Origin: JBLIKP01 sp047635375
GTDB taxonomy: Bacteria > Bacteroidota > Bacteroidia > Sphingobacteriales > Sphingobacteriaceae
Assembly: GCA_047635375.1 (NCBI GenBank)
Contig: JBLIKP010000041.1
Location: 1-20,132 of the forward strand
Reading direction: 5' to 3'
Length of the DNA stretch: 20,132 nucleotides
Numbering within the stretch: the stretch's first letter is position 1; each line of letters starts with the position of its first letter. Position numbers and translations under genes: made by a program. This document shows positions 1-8,022 of the stretch, piece after piece. The notes beneath the pieces are model-generated. The model saw nothing but the letters and a program-made list of their open reading frames with translations. It did no database searches and had not been told where the DNA came from.

Positions 1-826
1 CCCCAAAAAATAAAGGGATAAACCGTAAATATTGGGTTAACGGAAATTTCGAAGGCACGTAATGTGCTGAGTTTTTAAAGTCAAATAGGATCTGGTAGTA
101 AAGTGTTTTGTCGTAATCCCCTTTCCCTACAAACATTCCGTAGGCCACAGGGACAAGCATAAAGCTGGCAAGAATGAGGTAACCTAATACAAATTCAAAA
201 TGTTTTTTCTTCAGCTTTAATCCATTGAGCAAAACAAGGGTCCCAAAAAGTAAGGCGAAAAGTTGAAAGCCTGCGAGCATTTGATATAATGTTGCCGCAC
301 CTAGTAAAAGGCCGGATATCCGCCAATTCTCCCTTAGGAAATAGAACAAACCCCAGGCAGCAAAAAGCTTTCCAAGGGTAGAACAGATTAAGATGGGGTA
401 GGTGATTACGTTTCCTCCGAGGGTGAAATTAAAGCAGAAGAGAAATATTAAGGGAAGGGCAAGGTAGGGCGCTGCGCGTTCCTTGAAAAAATGCTGAGAA
501 ATCCTAAAAAATGCCGCCGCTGATCCAAAAACGCATATGAAACATAATAAAAACAGCAAAGTTTTTAATGGCACCACCGTGTTTAACGCATAAATGGTAT
601 ACACGTAATAGGTCCTTATATTAAATTGCTGATCGTAGCTTTCCAGAAAATAGTCTCCTTGAAATAACTCAGGATTGTTTAGTCGATAAACCTGCGGAAG
701 GTGCTCGGCATGGTCGCCCTCGTGACTTTGGTAGCCATGAAGGAAGAAAAAAGCGCACGTTAGTGCAAAAATGTACACCCATTTATTCCACGCGGTTGGG
801 CTAATTTTCTTTAATTTGTGACTCAT
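1..826 (-). CDS. Polytopic membrane protein, N-terminal part (possible GT-C glycosyltransferase), runs off window
   Basis: I translated the minus strand from the ATG at 824-826 and found it open to the window edge, giving about 275 residues with no stop. The protein begins with a short basic stretch, then a hydrophobic segment, then a soluble loop rich in His/Asp/Glu (EGDHAEHLPQVYRL, roughly residues 38-51) followed by a series of hydrophobic segments with short basic connectors (for example LKLKKKHFE). An acidic motif in the first external loop followed by many membrane helices is the usual layout of GT-C glycosyltransferases that use polyprenyl-linked sugars, and this is the basis of the suggestion; no family was firmly recognised. 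Its C-terminus lies outside the window. It is divergent from another GT-C-like gene, with 9 bp between the two ATGs. It could also be an unrelated uncharacterised membrane protein or an O-antigen polymerase-like protein. Confidence 0.75.
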   Translation of the reverse strand, partial: MSHKLKKISPTAWNKWVYIFALTCAFFFLHGYQSHEGDHAEHLPQVYRLNNPELFQGDYFLESYDQQFNIRTYYVYTIYALNTVVPLKTLLFLLCFICVFGSAAAFFRISQHFFKERAAPYLALPLIFLFCFNFTLGGNVITYPILICSTLGKLFAAWGLFYFLRENWRISGLLLGAATLYQMLAGFQLFALLFGTLVLLNGLKLKKKHFEFVLGYLILASFMLVPVAYGMFVGKGDYDKTLYYQILFDFKNSAHYVPSKFPLTQYLRFIPLFFG

Positions 827-835
827 AAAACTGCC

Positions 836-2140
836 ATGAAAATTTTAGACGTCCTTAAAGGTAATTATTTGCAGCAAATAGCAAGTTACTGGCTTTCGCC
901 GAAGAGGTTTCCTCTCCTTATTTTGGCGGGGGTATTAATTAGGTTGCTGGGCTTTTTAAGCGATGGTCATAACCATGACTTTGAACACTTTGAGCATTGG
1001 GCCAGTAGGTTGGCAGAATGCGGTTTTCTTGAAATATACAACGATCCAGGATCTCGCTTCCTGTGCGACTATCCGCCGCTGTACCTTTACGTTTTATGGG
1101 GTATGGGGAATCTGTTTAATTTTCTAGATTTATCTATTTTCAGTCCCACCTTCGATCTTTCTTTAAAAGCATGTAGTCTTGTTTTTGAAACTGTACTCTT
1201 GGGAGTTTTCTGGAAAATAACACGACATAAAATCTGGTTTTTCCTTTTGGTATTAAACCCCGTGATACTGCTCAACGCCTATTTCTGGGGGCAGGTAGAT
1301 CTGCTTTTCGGGGGAATTTTGTTGATGGCTGTGGTCACCTTGATTCAAAATAAATACGTTTATTCAGCTATTTTCGCAGGCTTAGCGCTGTCGATGAAAA
1401 GTCAGATGCTTTTGTTTATTCCGCTTTTCGGAATGATTTACCTTCTCAAAGGTGACAATAGAAAAATTTGGAGAATTAAGTCATTGGGTATTTTGGCTGG
1501 CGTAGCCGCATTTATTATTCCGTCAATCCCCTTTTTCTTCCACCAAAATCCTATGATATCTTTTGAACCACATTACACCGCTTCGGGGCGTTATCCTTAT
1601 ATAGCGATGAATGCAATGAATGTGTGGTGGGCAATTTTCGCCGATTATAGCCTGAAAGCTCAATTGCTGTTTCCTAGTGGTGAAACGGAGGTTCTTGGAT
1701 TAATTTCGCGAAAAAGCTTCGCTTTTTTATGCTTTGCCCCCATTTATGGGATTATTTTGTTTTGGTGCGTCAAGTTTAGGAAATCCCTTTCTCCTGAATT
1801 TATAATAAAAATGTTTGCCCTGTTAAGCATTTCCTATTTTATGTGGCTCCCTGAAATGCATGAGCGGTATAGTTTTCCGTTTTTCATTTTTGCTCCAGCA
1901 ATTGTGTTAGTGTTTAAAAAGGAATGGCTCTTTTACCTGGCCTTTACCGCAATTCATCTCTTTAATCTTGTTTGGGCTTGGGGAGAGCAGACTCACTTTA
2001 CCCAAGAGTGGTTTTTTAACTACGGAAGGGTGATTGCAGCCATCCATTTTATTCTATGGTGTGCCTACTTTTACGAGACTAATAAAACCCTAGCTTCCGC
2101 AAAAACAAACAATCAAATCAAATTGTCTTTAGGTAAATGA
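836..2140 (+). CDS. GT-C family membrane glycosyltransferase (ALG6/GT87-like)
   Basis: A 434-residue multi-spanning inner-membrane protein. Visible motifs are an acidic first-loop motif (HNHDFEHFEHW, about residues 45-55; D48/E50), DYPPLY at D78-Y83, WGQVD at 151-155 and HERY at 342-345. This set is typical of GT-C enzymes of the GT87/ALG6-like type, which transfer sugars from polyprenyl-phosphate donors on the outer face of the membrane; the acceptor cannot be inferred. The ATG at 836 was chosen because an in-frame GTG at 818 would overlap the start of the divergent minus-strand gene. Neither start has a clear Shine-Dalgarno sequence. The stop overlaps the copA start (ATGA, 2137-2140), so the two are probably translated from one message. 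Confident as a GT-C-like protein; substrate unknown. Confidence 0.8.
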   Translation: MKILDVLKGNYLQQIASYWLSPKRFPLLILAGVLIRLLGFLSDGHNHDFEHFEHWASRLAECGFLEIYNDPGSRFLCDYPPLYLYVLWGMGNLFNFLDLSIFSPTFDLSLKACSLVFETVLLGVFWKITRHKIWFFLLVLNPVILLNAYFWGQVDLLFGGILLMAVVTLIQNKYVYSAIFAGLALSMKSQMLLFIPLFGMIYLLKGDNRKIWRIKSLGILAGVAAFIIPSIPFFFHQNPMISFEPHYTASGRYPYIAMNAMNVWWAIFADYSLKAQLLFPSGETEVLGLISRKSFAFLCFAPIYGIILFWCVKFRKSLSPEFIIKMFALLSISYFMWLPEMHERYSFPFFIFAPAIVLVFKKEWLFYLAFTAIHLFNLVWAWGEQTHFTQEWFFNYGRVIAAIHFILWCAYFYETNKTLASAKTNNQIKLSLGK

Positions 2141-4236
2141 GCGAAATAAAAACAGAAAAACAAGTGCTAAAAGTGGAGGGAATGACCTGCGCCAATTGTG
2201 CTTTAGGAATTTCCAAAACATTAGAAAACCATGGTTTTTCTGATGTTCTTGTCGACTTTACCACTGGCGATGTTGAGTTTTCTCCTCAAACAAATGGCGA
2301 TTCGCCTGAGAAACTCATAAAAAAAATGGGTTATAGGGTAGTTTCTGAAGGAAATGACCAAGAAAAGCCATTTTGGACCATTGACCGTAAATTTTACTTT
2401 TCCCTTATTTTTTCCGTTCCACTTTTCATGCACATGTTTGTGGATTGGGCTTGGCTAAATAACCCATGGATTCAAGCGCTTATTTGTCTGCCGGTATTTA
2501 TTCTTGGAGTGCTTCACTTTGGTAGGTCAGGTTGGGGTTCTTTAAAAGCTGGCGTACCTAATATGGACGTGCTTATTATCATCGGTGCAACAGCTGCTTT
2601 CGGCTATAGCCTAACTGGGGCAATATTAAAACTTGGTCACGAATATTTATTCTTCGAAACGGCTTCCACCATTATTTCTTTGGTGCTCTTAGGCAATCTC
2701 ATTGAAAAGCGAAGTGTTTCAAAAACCGGCGTGGCTTTAAGAGAATTGATGGCCCTACGTCCCGAAAAGGCGAAGAAGGTCGATGTCCATGAGGGAAAAG
2801 AACATATCCACGAGGTGGATGCCAAATCGCTTGTTAAGGGTGATTTAATCGAGGTGAACCTTGGAGATAAGGTCCCTGTGGATGGTGTGATTGTTTCAGG
2901 AAAAGGGATTTTTAACGAAGCTTCGCTCACAGGTGAAAATAGGCCAGTTAGTAAATCTAATGGCGATAGAATTCTGGGCGGCTCGATTCTAGATTCTGGG
3001 CAGGTTCGCATGATGGCAGAGCAAGTAGGTGAGGAAACCGTGATTGCACGTGTGATCGACTTGGTGAAATCTGCCCAACGTAATAAGCCTAATATCCAAA
3101 GCCTTGGAGATAAAATAAGTGCGATTTTTGTCCCAGTTGTTGTTGGAATAGCTGTGCTTACATTTTTGATCACCTTTTTCATCGCCGACGGTGGAATCCG
3201 TGCCTCCATTTTGAGTGCTGTGGCGGTGTTGGTTATTTCTTGTCCGTGCGCCATGGGATTAGCTACACCCACCGCCGTTGCCGTTGGAATTGGTCGGTCT
3301 GCAAGTGAAGGGATATTGATTAAAGGGGGCTCTGTTCTTGAAGATTTTTCTCAGATAAAAACGGTTTTTTTCGATAAAACGGGGACGTTAACCACAGGCG
3401 ATTTTAAAATTACCGATTTTACTGCTTTCGAGGGTGACGACATTTCCGCGCAGGGGATTATTAAAACCTTGGAAGAGAAATCTAATCATCCCATTGCCAT
3501 TTCTTTATTTAAGGCTTTCGCCGATGTAGAGCCAGTTTCCCTAGAGGATATTCATGAAATAAAGGGAGAGGGGATGAGTGGTAAATCGCCTTCGGGTGAT
3601 GTTTTTAAAATTTCATCCACTACAAAAATGGATGAAGGGTTAAAATCGTTTGACGGCTGCCTTACCAAAAATGGAAAACCTATTGCCGCATGGAAATTGG
3701 GAGATGATGTTAAAAGTGGGGCCAAGGAATTAATCCAATTCTTTAAAGCTAAGGGAATCCACCCCGTTCTTTTAAGTGGCGACCGGAAAGAAAACTGCGA
3801 TAAAGTTGCCAGTTTATTGGAAATCGAAACTGTCTACTCCCAAAAATTACCCCACGAAAAACTCGAAATTTTAAAGTCGGCAGCAAAAACCCAAAAGATT
3901 GCCATGGTAGGCGATGGGGTAAACGACGCTCCCTCCTTGGCAAGTGCTACGGTAGGGATTTCCCTAGGTAACGCCTCGAAAATCGCCATGGACGCTTCCG
4001 GAATTATTCTTCTTAAAGACGACCTGTTCCAACTTCAAAAAGCATTTTCCATAAGTGCAAAAACCTTGCAGACCATCAAACAGAACCTTTTCTGGGCATT
4101 TTCATACAACCTTGTCGCTATCCCAATTGCCGCATTCGGAATGTTGAATCCCATGGTAGCTGCCTTGAGTATGGCATTTTCTGATGTAATGGTGATTGGA
4201 AATTCGTTGAGGTTAAAGGTTAGGAAGATTGGGTAA
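2137..4236 (+). CDS. copA: Copper-translocating P1B-type ATPase
   Basis: A 699-residue inner-membrane pump that uses ATP to export Cu(I) from the cytoplasm. In order: one N-terminal heavy-metal-associated domain with GMTCANC (C18 and C21), paired membrane segments from about residue 85, an actuator domain with TGEN at 265-268, the metal-path CPC motif at C369-C371, the phosphorylation motif DKTGT at D413, the P1B-specific SNHP (H451-P452) in the nucleotide domain, GDGVND at 592-597, and final helices carrying YN and MAFSD. One metal domain plus CPC is standard for CopA/CcoI-type pumps. Two oddities: the TGES loop reads TGEN (catalytic Glu kept), and the last-helix MxxSS copper signature reads MxxSD. 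It overlaps the upstream glycosyltransferase by 4 bp; no copper regulator or CopZ chaperone gene is adjacent. A CcoI-like role in cytochrome oxidase assembly is a possible alternative, but no cco genes are in view. Confidence 0.95.
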   Translation: MSEIKTEKQVLKVEGMTCANCALGISKTLENHGFSDVLVDFTTGDVEFSPQTNGDSPEKLIKKMGYRVVSEGNDQEKPFWTIDRKFYFSLIFSVPLFMHMFVDWAWLNNPWIQALICLPVFILGVLHFGRSGWGSLKAGVPNMDVLIIIGATAAFGYSLTGAILKLGHEYLFFETASTIISLVLLGNLIEKRSVSKTGVALRELMALRPEKAKKVDVHEGKEHIHEVDAKSLVKGDLIEVNLGDKVPVDGVIVSGKGIFNEASLTGENRPVSKSNGDRILGGSILDSGQVRMMAEQVGEETVIARVIDLVKSAQRNKPNIQSLGDKISAIFVPVVVGIAVLTFLITFFIADGGIRASILSAVAVLVISCPCAMGLATPTAVAVGIGRSASEGILIKGGSVLEDFSQIKTVFFDKTGTLTTGDFKITDFTAFEGDDISAQGIIKTLEEKSNHPIAISLFKAFADVEPVSLEDIHEIKGEGMSGKSPSGDVFKISSTTKMDEGLKSFDGCLTKNGKPIAAWKLGDDVKSGAKELIQFFKAKGIHPVLLSGDRKENCDKVASLLEIETVYSQKLPHEKLEILKSAAKTQKIAMVGDGVNDAPSLASATVGISLGNASKIAMDASGIILLKDDLFQLQKAFSISAKTLQTIKQNLFWAFSYNLVAIPIAAFGMLNPMVAALSMAFSDVMVIGNSLRLKVRKIG

Positions 4237-4307
4237 CTTATATTCCATTATCGAGAATTACCCTAAAGTCATTATTATTTAAAATAAAGTAATGCACAAG
4301 AAATAGG

Positions 4308-6050
4308 ATGAAAAAAATAATTACAACTTTATTATTATCTATTCAAATAGTCCTTAGTTATTCACAAGACAATATTCAACCGATTACCATAAAGGCAAGT
4401 GTTTTAGCCGAAGACACAAAAAATATTTTGCCATTCGCCAACATTTTCAACAAAAATATTTCCATCGGAACGGCCAGTAATTTAGAAGGTTACTTTGAAT
4501 TGCCCAACAACCGAATAGGTGACACCATTTTAATAACATATTTAGGTTATGAGGATAAATTATTGGTTGTTTCCCCAAATATGCCAAAAAAAATAGGCCT
4601 TTCTTCTCTTCCATCCTTATTGGGTGAAGTGGTTGTAATAGCCGACAGTGATTACCTTTATGATATCATCCTTAAAATTAGAAAGAATAAAGGGTCGAAA
4701 ACAAAAACTTCAAAAACTTATTTTTTCCTCGAAACTCTACTTTATGACGAACCAATTGAGGTTATCGAATCATATTATAATGGTGAATATTCAAATTTAG
4801 GTATTGACCATTTGAGTATAAAAAAAGGAAGGATCGGATTGAAACCAATTAATAATAGATACTTCAGATCAACAGAGTCATCCAGACTTTTTTCATTGCA
4901 TAATTTATTTGCAAAAAGTAAACTCTTCCCAGATAACCCATTATCATTAAAAAAGAAGGACTTAAAAAGGGATTATTCATTAAAAATTAGCAATTCATTC
5001 ACAGAGAATTTATCAAAGATTATGGTGATTGATTTTATCCCCAAAAATAATAAAAATGAGCTTTTTAATGGTTCAATTTGGATTGATCAAAAGGCAAATA
5101 GGTTGATTAAAATAATTCTAAATATTCAGAATTCATCCATACACCCTTTTGTTCCGATTGGATTTAACACTATTCATGTGGTTGATATGGAAATTACCAA
5201 GTCATATGAAACCATTGATGATCAGCAATATATAAATTCAATAGATTTTAATTACAATGTGTTTTATTCAGACAATTGGGGTAATGAGGTAAAAGCAGTC
5301 ACCAGGGCTTTTACAAAAGCATATAATTATGAGAATAAATTCAACCTCCCAAACTTTGAGTTTACCAGACACCTTCACGGTGATTATCGAAATATCACTG
5401 TAGTTCCTTATGATTCAGTGTTTTGGAACTTAACTTCTGAATTTAGATTCTATGATAGAGTTCAAGAAATAGAAAGATTTATAATGAAATATAAAATTGA
5501 TAACCGATTTATCCACCCTGAGAATAAAAGCGATTCCAACCTCTCTCAATTGCAGTTCCCCTATTTTTTATGGAGCAAGAACAGATTTTATATGAGGCAA
5601 GCTCCAGCAAGTGTAATTGAAAAGTCAAAAAATACAAAAGCATTTGAAATAGATAGGTTTCACCTAAGTGTAAAGCTTTATTTAGATGTAAACATAGTTC
5701 AAGATTCTATAATTTATCAAGTTTACTCAATACTTGATCCCGTTAGCAGTTACTTTCACTTTTACATTAACGACTCAGATCGTGCTTTTATGAATATGTA
5801 TTTTGATTTAGTGGAAATACAAAAAGATAAATTAGTTTTGGAATTAGATATGACTCAAAATCTATCGGTAGAATTAATAGAGGAAATATACCAGAAACAC
5901 CTTAAAAACTTTGATGAAGCCTCAAAATTATTCGTTAATGAAACTGGTCGTGGAAGAAATTTAAAAGGAATGGAAAAGTGGAACAATTACATCTTCGATT
6001 CATTGGAAATAAATAGTTTAAGACAGTTCAATATAAAAGCTAAAGGATAA
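4308..6050 (+). CDS. Secreted protein with carboxypeptidase-regulatory-like domain, function unknown
   Basis: A 580-residue protein. Residues 1-19 look like a Sec signal peptide (basic MKK, hydrophobic core, cleavage near SYSQ-D). Residues about 25-105 form a carboxypeptidase D regulatory-like beta domain, with the usual pattern of PFANIF, IGTASNLEGYFEL and ITYLGYE. The remainder (about 110-580) is rich in Asn, Lys, Ile and aromatic residues, with no membrane segment or catalytic motif that I recognise. In Bacteroidota this N-terminal domain is common on outer-membrane and periplasmic proteins, including SusC/TonB-type receptors, but no plug or barrel end is evident here. It is a stand-alone gene, 71 bp after copA and 307 bp before rnhA. 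Its base composition is lower in GC than its neighbours (18/60 GC at 4681-4740 versus 26/60 in copA at 2701-2760), which suggests acquisition or relaxed selection. Confidence 0.8.
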   Translation: MKKIITTLLLSIQIVLSYSQDNIQPITIKASVLAEDTKNILPFANIFNKNISIGTASNLEGYFELPNNRIGDTILITYLGYEDKLLVVSPNMPKKIGLSSLPSLLGEVVVIADSDYLYDIILKIRKNKGSKTKTSKTYFFLETLLYDEPIEVIESYYNGEYSNLGIDHLSIKKGRIGLKPINNRYFRSTESSRLFSLHNLFAKSKLFPDNPLSLKKKDLKRDYSLKISNSFTENLSKIMVIDFIPKNNKNELFNGSIWIDQKANRLIKIILNIQNSSIHPFVPIGFNTIHVVDMEITKSYETIDDQQYINSIDFNYNVFYSDNWGNEVKAVTRAFTKAYNYENKFNLPNFEFTRHLHGDYRNITVVPYDSVFWNLTSEFRFYDRVQEIERFIMKYKIDNRFIHPENKSDSNLSQLQFPYFLWSKNRFYMRQAPASVIEKSKNTKAFEIDRFHLSVKLYLDVNIVQDSIIYQVYSILDPVSSYFHFYINDSDRAFMNMYFDLVEIQKDKLVLELDMTQNLSVELIEEIYQKHLKNFDEASKLFVNETGRGRNLKGMEKWNNYIFDSLEINSLRQFNIKAKG

Positions 6051-6357
6051 ATTTTGTATATTAAATAGTGTCAAATGGGAACTTATGGTGAATGCTCAAG
6101 TTATTATTTGTGATAATTCTTTATTATAAAAGTTTGCGATGAAGAGAAAAAAATCGAAAAACAATCCCAAGTTTGGAGTAATTCTCACAATTCCTAAACT
6201 CCATCACCCAACACCAATTTGATTCAATCTAAAATCTTAAACGCTGAAAGCCTAAATACCGCAGGCAAAATCGCCTCCGTCCAAAAAATCCCCCAAGAAC
6301 AAAAACTTCCCCTACAAAAACCTACCGCATAAAACCAAACTTCCCTATCTTCGCATA
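6051..6357. other. Intergenic stretch without a supported gene
   Basis: This 307 bp spacer is AT-rich at first, then (about 6220-6345) strongly C-rich and G-poor on the plus strand. An open frame of about 37 codons from a TTG near 6220 to a TAA near 6330 has no convincing start or family resemblance. No hairpin terminator was found after the upstream gene. The right end carries the rnhA promoter box. Confidence 0.6.
6346..6353 (+). promoter_or_regulatory. Candidate Bacteroidota -7 box for rnhA
   Basis: TATCTTCG matches the TAnnTTTG consensus at all but one fixed position. It ends 4 nt before the rnhA ATG, so transcription would begin at or next to the start codon. No convincing -33 element was located. 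Confidence 0.5.
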
Positions 6358-6831
6358 ATGAACATTGAAATCTACACTGACGGCGCTTCTTCTGGCAATC
6401 CTGGCCCCGGAGGCTACGGCACCATCATGAAAGCGGGGCAGCATTTTAAGGAGCTTTCTGGTGGTTTTCGCAAGACTACCAACAACAGAATGGAGCTATT
6501 GGCCGTTATTGTAGGATTGGAGGCTATAAAGCTTGATAAAGCAAATGTTCTGGTGACTTCTGATTCCAAATATGTTGTAGATTCCGTCGAAAAAGGCTGG
6601 GTCTTTGGCTGGGTCAAGAAGGGCTTTAAAGACAAGAAAAATCCAGATCTGTGGAAACGATTTTTGGAAATTTATAAAAAACATAATGTTAAATTTAAGT
6701 GGGTAAAAGGCCACGCGGGGCACGCTTACAACGAGCGTTGCGACGAACTTGCTGTGCAGGCCGGACAAGGTCCAGACCTCAAAATTGATACTGGCTACGA
6801 GAACTCTATAATTAACCCAAACTTATTCTAA
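6358..6831 (+). CDS. rnhA: Ribonuclease HI
   Basis: A 157-residue cytoplasmic enzyme that cuts the RNA strand of RNA-DNA hybrids, such as R-loops and lagging-strand primers, using two metal ions. The N-terminal IYTDGASSGNPGPGGYG block is diagnostic. The four carboxylates of the active site are visible as D8, E46 (NNRMELLA), D69 (TSDSKYV) and D129 (ERCDELA), with the expected mobile histidine in KGHAGH (H119 or H122). Length matches the bacterial type (E. coli, 155). The ATG lies 4 nt behind a -7-like box. The stop is directly followed by the start of the OmpA-family gene, suggesting shared transcription. Confidence 0.96.
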   Translation: MNIEIYTDGASSGNPGPGGYGTIMKAGQHFKELSGGFRKTTNNRMELLAVIVGLEAIKLDKANVLVTSDSKYVVDSVEKGWVFGWVKKGFKDKKNPDLWKRFLEIYKKHNVKFKWVKGHAGHAYNERCDELAVQAGQGPDLKIDTGYENSIINPNLF

Positions 6832-8022
6832 TTGTTAAAGCCGGTTTTTATATTATTCCTTTCTTATTTTGCTTTCGCGGAAGCTTCCCTAGCGCAGGAG
6901 CGAAGTGGCAACCTTGTTCCTAACGGAAGCTTTGAAAACCTTCGAACCGAGTGCCCCGACGGATTACGACAAATATTTAAAACTAAAAATTGGGAAAGCT
7001 TTGGAAAAGGCTCCCCCGACTTATTTGTCAAATGTGAGTTAGATTCCGTCCGATTATTGAAAAATCCTTACGGCTACAAAGCGATTTCGGTGCCAAAGAG
7101 CGGACAAGGATTCCAATTCGCCAAGACAGGAAAGGCTTATGCGGGATTAATCCTTCACGAGGATCGTGCAGCATTTGAGGAATTTTTAAGAGTTAAACTA
7201 TCTCGAAAATTAAGAAAAGGGGAGAAGGTTACGGCTTCCTTTTATGTAAACCTTGCGGAAATCTCTGGTTTTGCCATTAACGGACTAGGCATGGCCGTTG
7301 TTGATTCTTCGGTTTCTTCTATTGAGGCAAAGGATTTCAAAATCGTCCCTCAGGCCAAAAACAACGAGATCATCTCGGACACAGCAAACTGGGTATTAAT
7401 CAGCCATGAATTCATTGCAAAAGGTGGGGAGCAGTATGCTGTCATCGGCGGATTTAATCCACTAAAATCAAGGAAAGTAATTCAGAATAAACAAAGCTGG
7501 TTTGAGGATAGTTTCATCGTAAAACCCGCAACATATGCCTACTATTTTATTGATGAAGTTTCGGTGATTGGAGAGAAATTTCCGGTTAAGGAAAGCAAGG
7601 ATTTAATGGCAGATGGCAGCTTACGGAGGTCAACTTCCAAATCATCCACCACAACATTATCTATCACCAATTCCAAAGTTTTACAGAAGGGCAAAACTTT
7701 AATCACCCTGTATTTCGATTTCGATAAATCGACATTGAACGAAAGTGAAATTCAACGTTTCCGTGATTTTTTTAGCCTGATTGACCTAGGCCAAGGCGCA
7801 AAGTTCACCCTCGCTGGACACACTGATGTAAAAGGTTCCAATGATTACAATCAAAAGCTTTCCGCTCGACGGAACAGCACAGTCAAACAACTCTTAATGG
7901 TTGCCTTAGCTATTCCAGCAGAAGACATAAGCGTCCAACCTTTCGGCGAAAGCCTACGGTTTTCGAAAATTGATAAGGAAAATAGGCGAGTCCAGATTCA
8001 ATGGGCTCAACCTGAGGATTAA
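6832..8022 (+). CDS. OmpA-family outer-membrane/peptidoglycan-binding protein
   Basis: A 396-residue exported protein. Residues 1-21 form a signal peptide ending near SLAQE, and there is no lipobox cysteine. Residues about 27-240 contain a beta-rich domain that begins NLVPNGSFENL, a motif seen at the head of carbohydrate-binding-like domains in Bacteroidota envelope proteins. Residues about 285-393 are an OmpA C-terminal domain: ITLYFDFDKSTL, then GHTD with D332, then LSARR with R347; the Asp and Arg are the pair that bind meso-diaminopimelate in peptidoglycan. It therefore probably tethers the outer membrane to the cell wall. The start is TTG at 6832, adjacent to the rnhA stop; I see no ATG or GTG in this frame that would keep the signal peptide. 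It is convergent with the FBPase gene with no bases between the stops. Confidence 0.88.
   Translation: MLKPVFILFLSYFAFAEASLAQERSGNLVPNGSFENLRTECPDGLRQIFKTKNWESFGKGSPDLFVKCELDSVRLLKNPYGYKAISVPKSGQGFQFAKTGKAYAGLILHEDRAAFEEFLRVKLSRKLRKGEKVTASFYVNLAEISGFAINGLGMAVVDSSVSSIEAKDFKIVPQAKNNEIISDTANWVLISHEFIAKGGEQYAVIGGFNPLKSRKVIQNKQSWFEDSFIVKPATYAYYFIDEVSVIGEKFPVKESKDLMADGSLRRSTSKSSTTTLSITNSKVLQKGKTLITLYFDFDKSTLNESEIQRFRDFFSLIDLGQGAKFTLAGHTDVKGSNDYNQKLSARRNSTVKQLLMVALAIPAEDISVQPFGESLRFSKIDKENRRVQIQWAQPED

Noticed and set aside
818..835. GTG start for the GT-C gene at 818
   Set aside because: It would overlap the start of the divergent gene, and the ATG at 836 gives a normal membrane-protein N-terminus. 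Not excluded.
2637..3272. Minus-strand open frame of 211 codons inside copA
   Set aside because: It is antisense to well-conserved copA motifs and its translation resembles no known protein.
6215..6332. Short open frame in the spacer before rnhA
   Set aside because: Only about 37 codons from a TTG, skewed C-rich composition and no family match.
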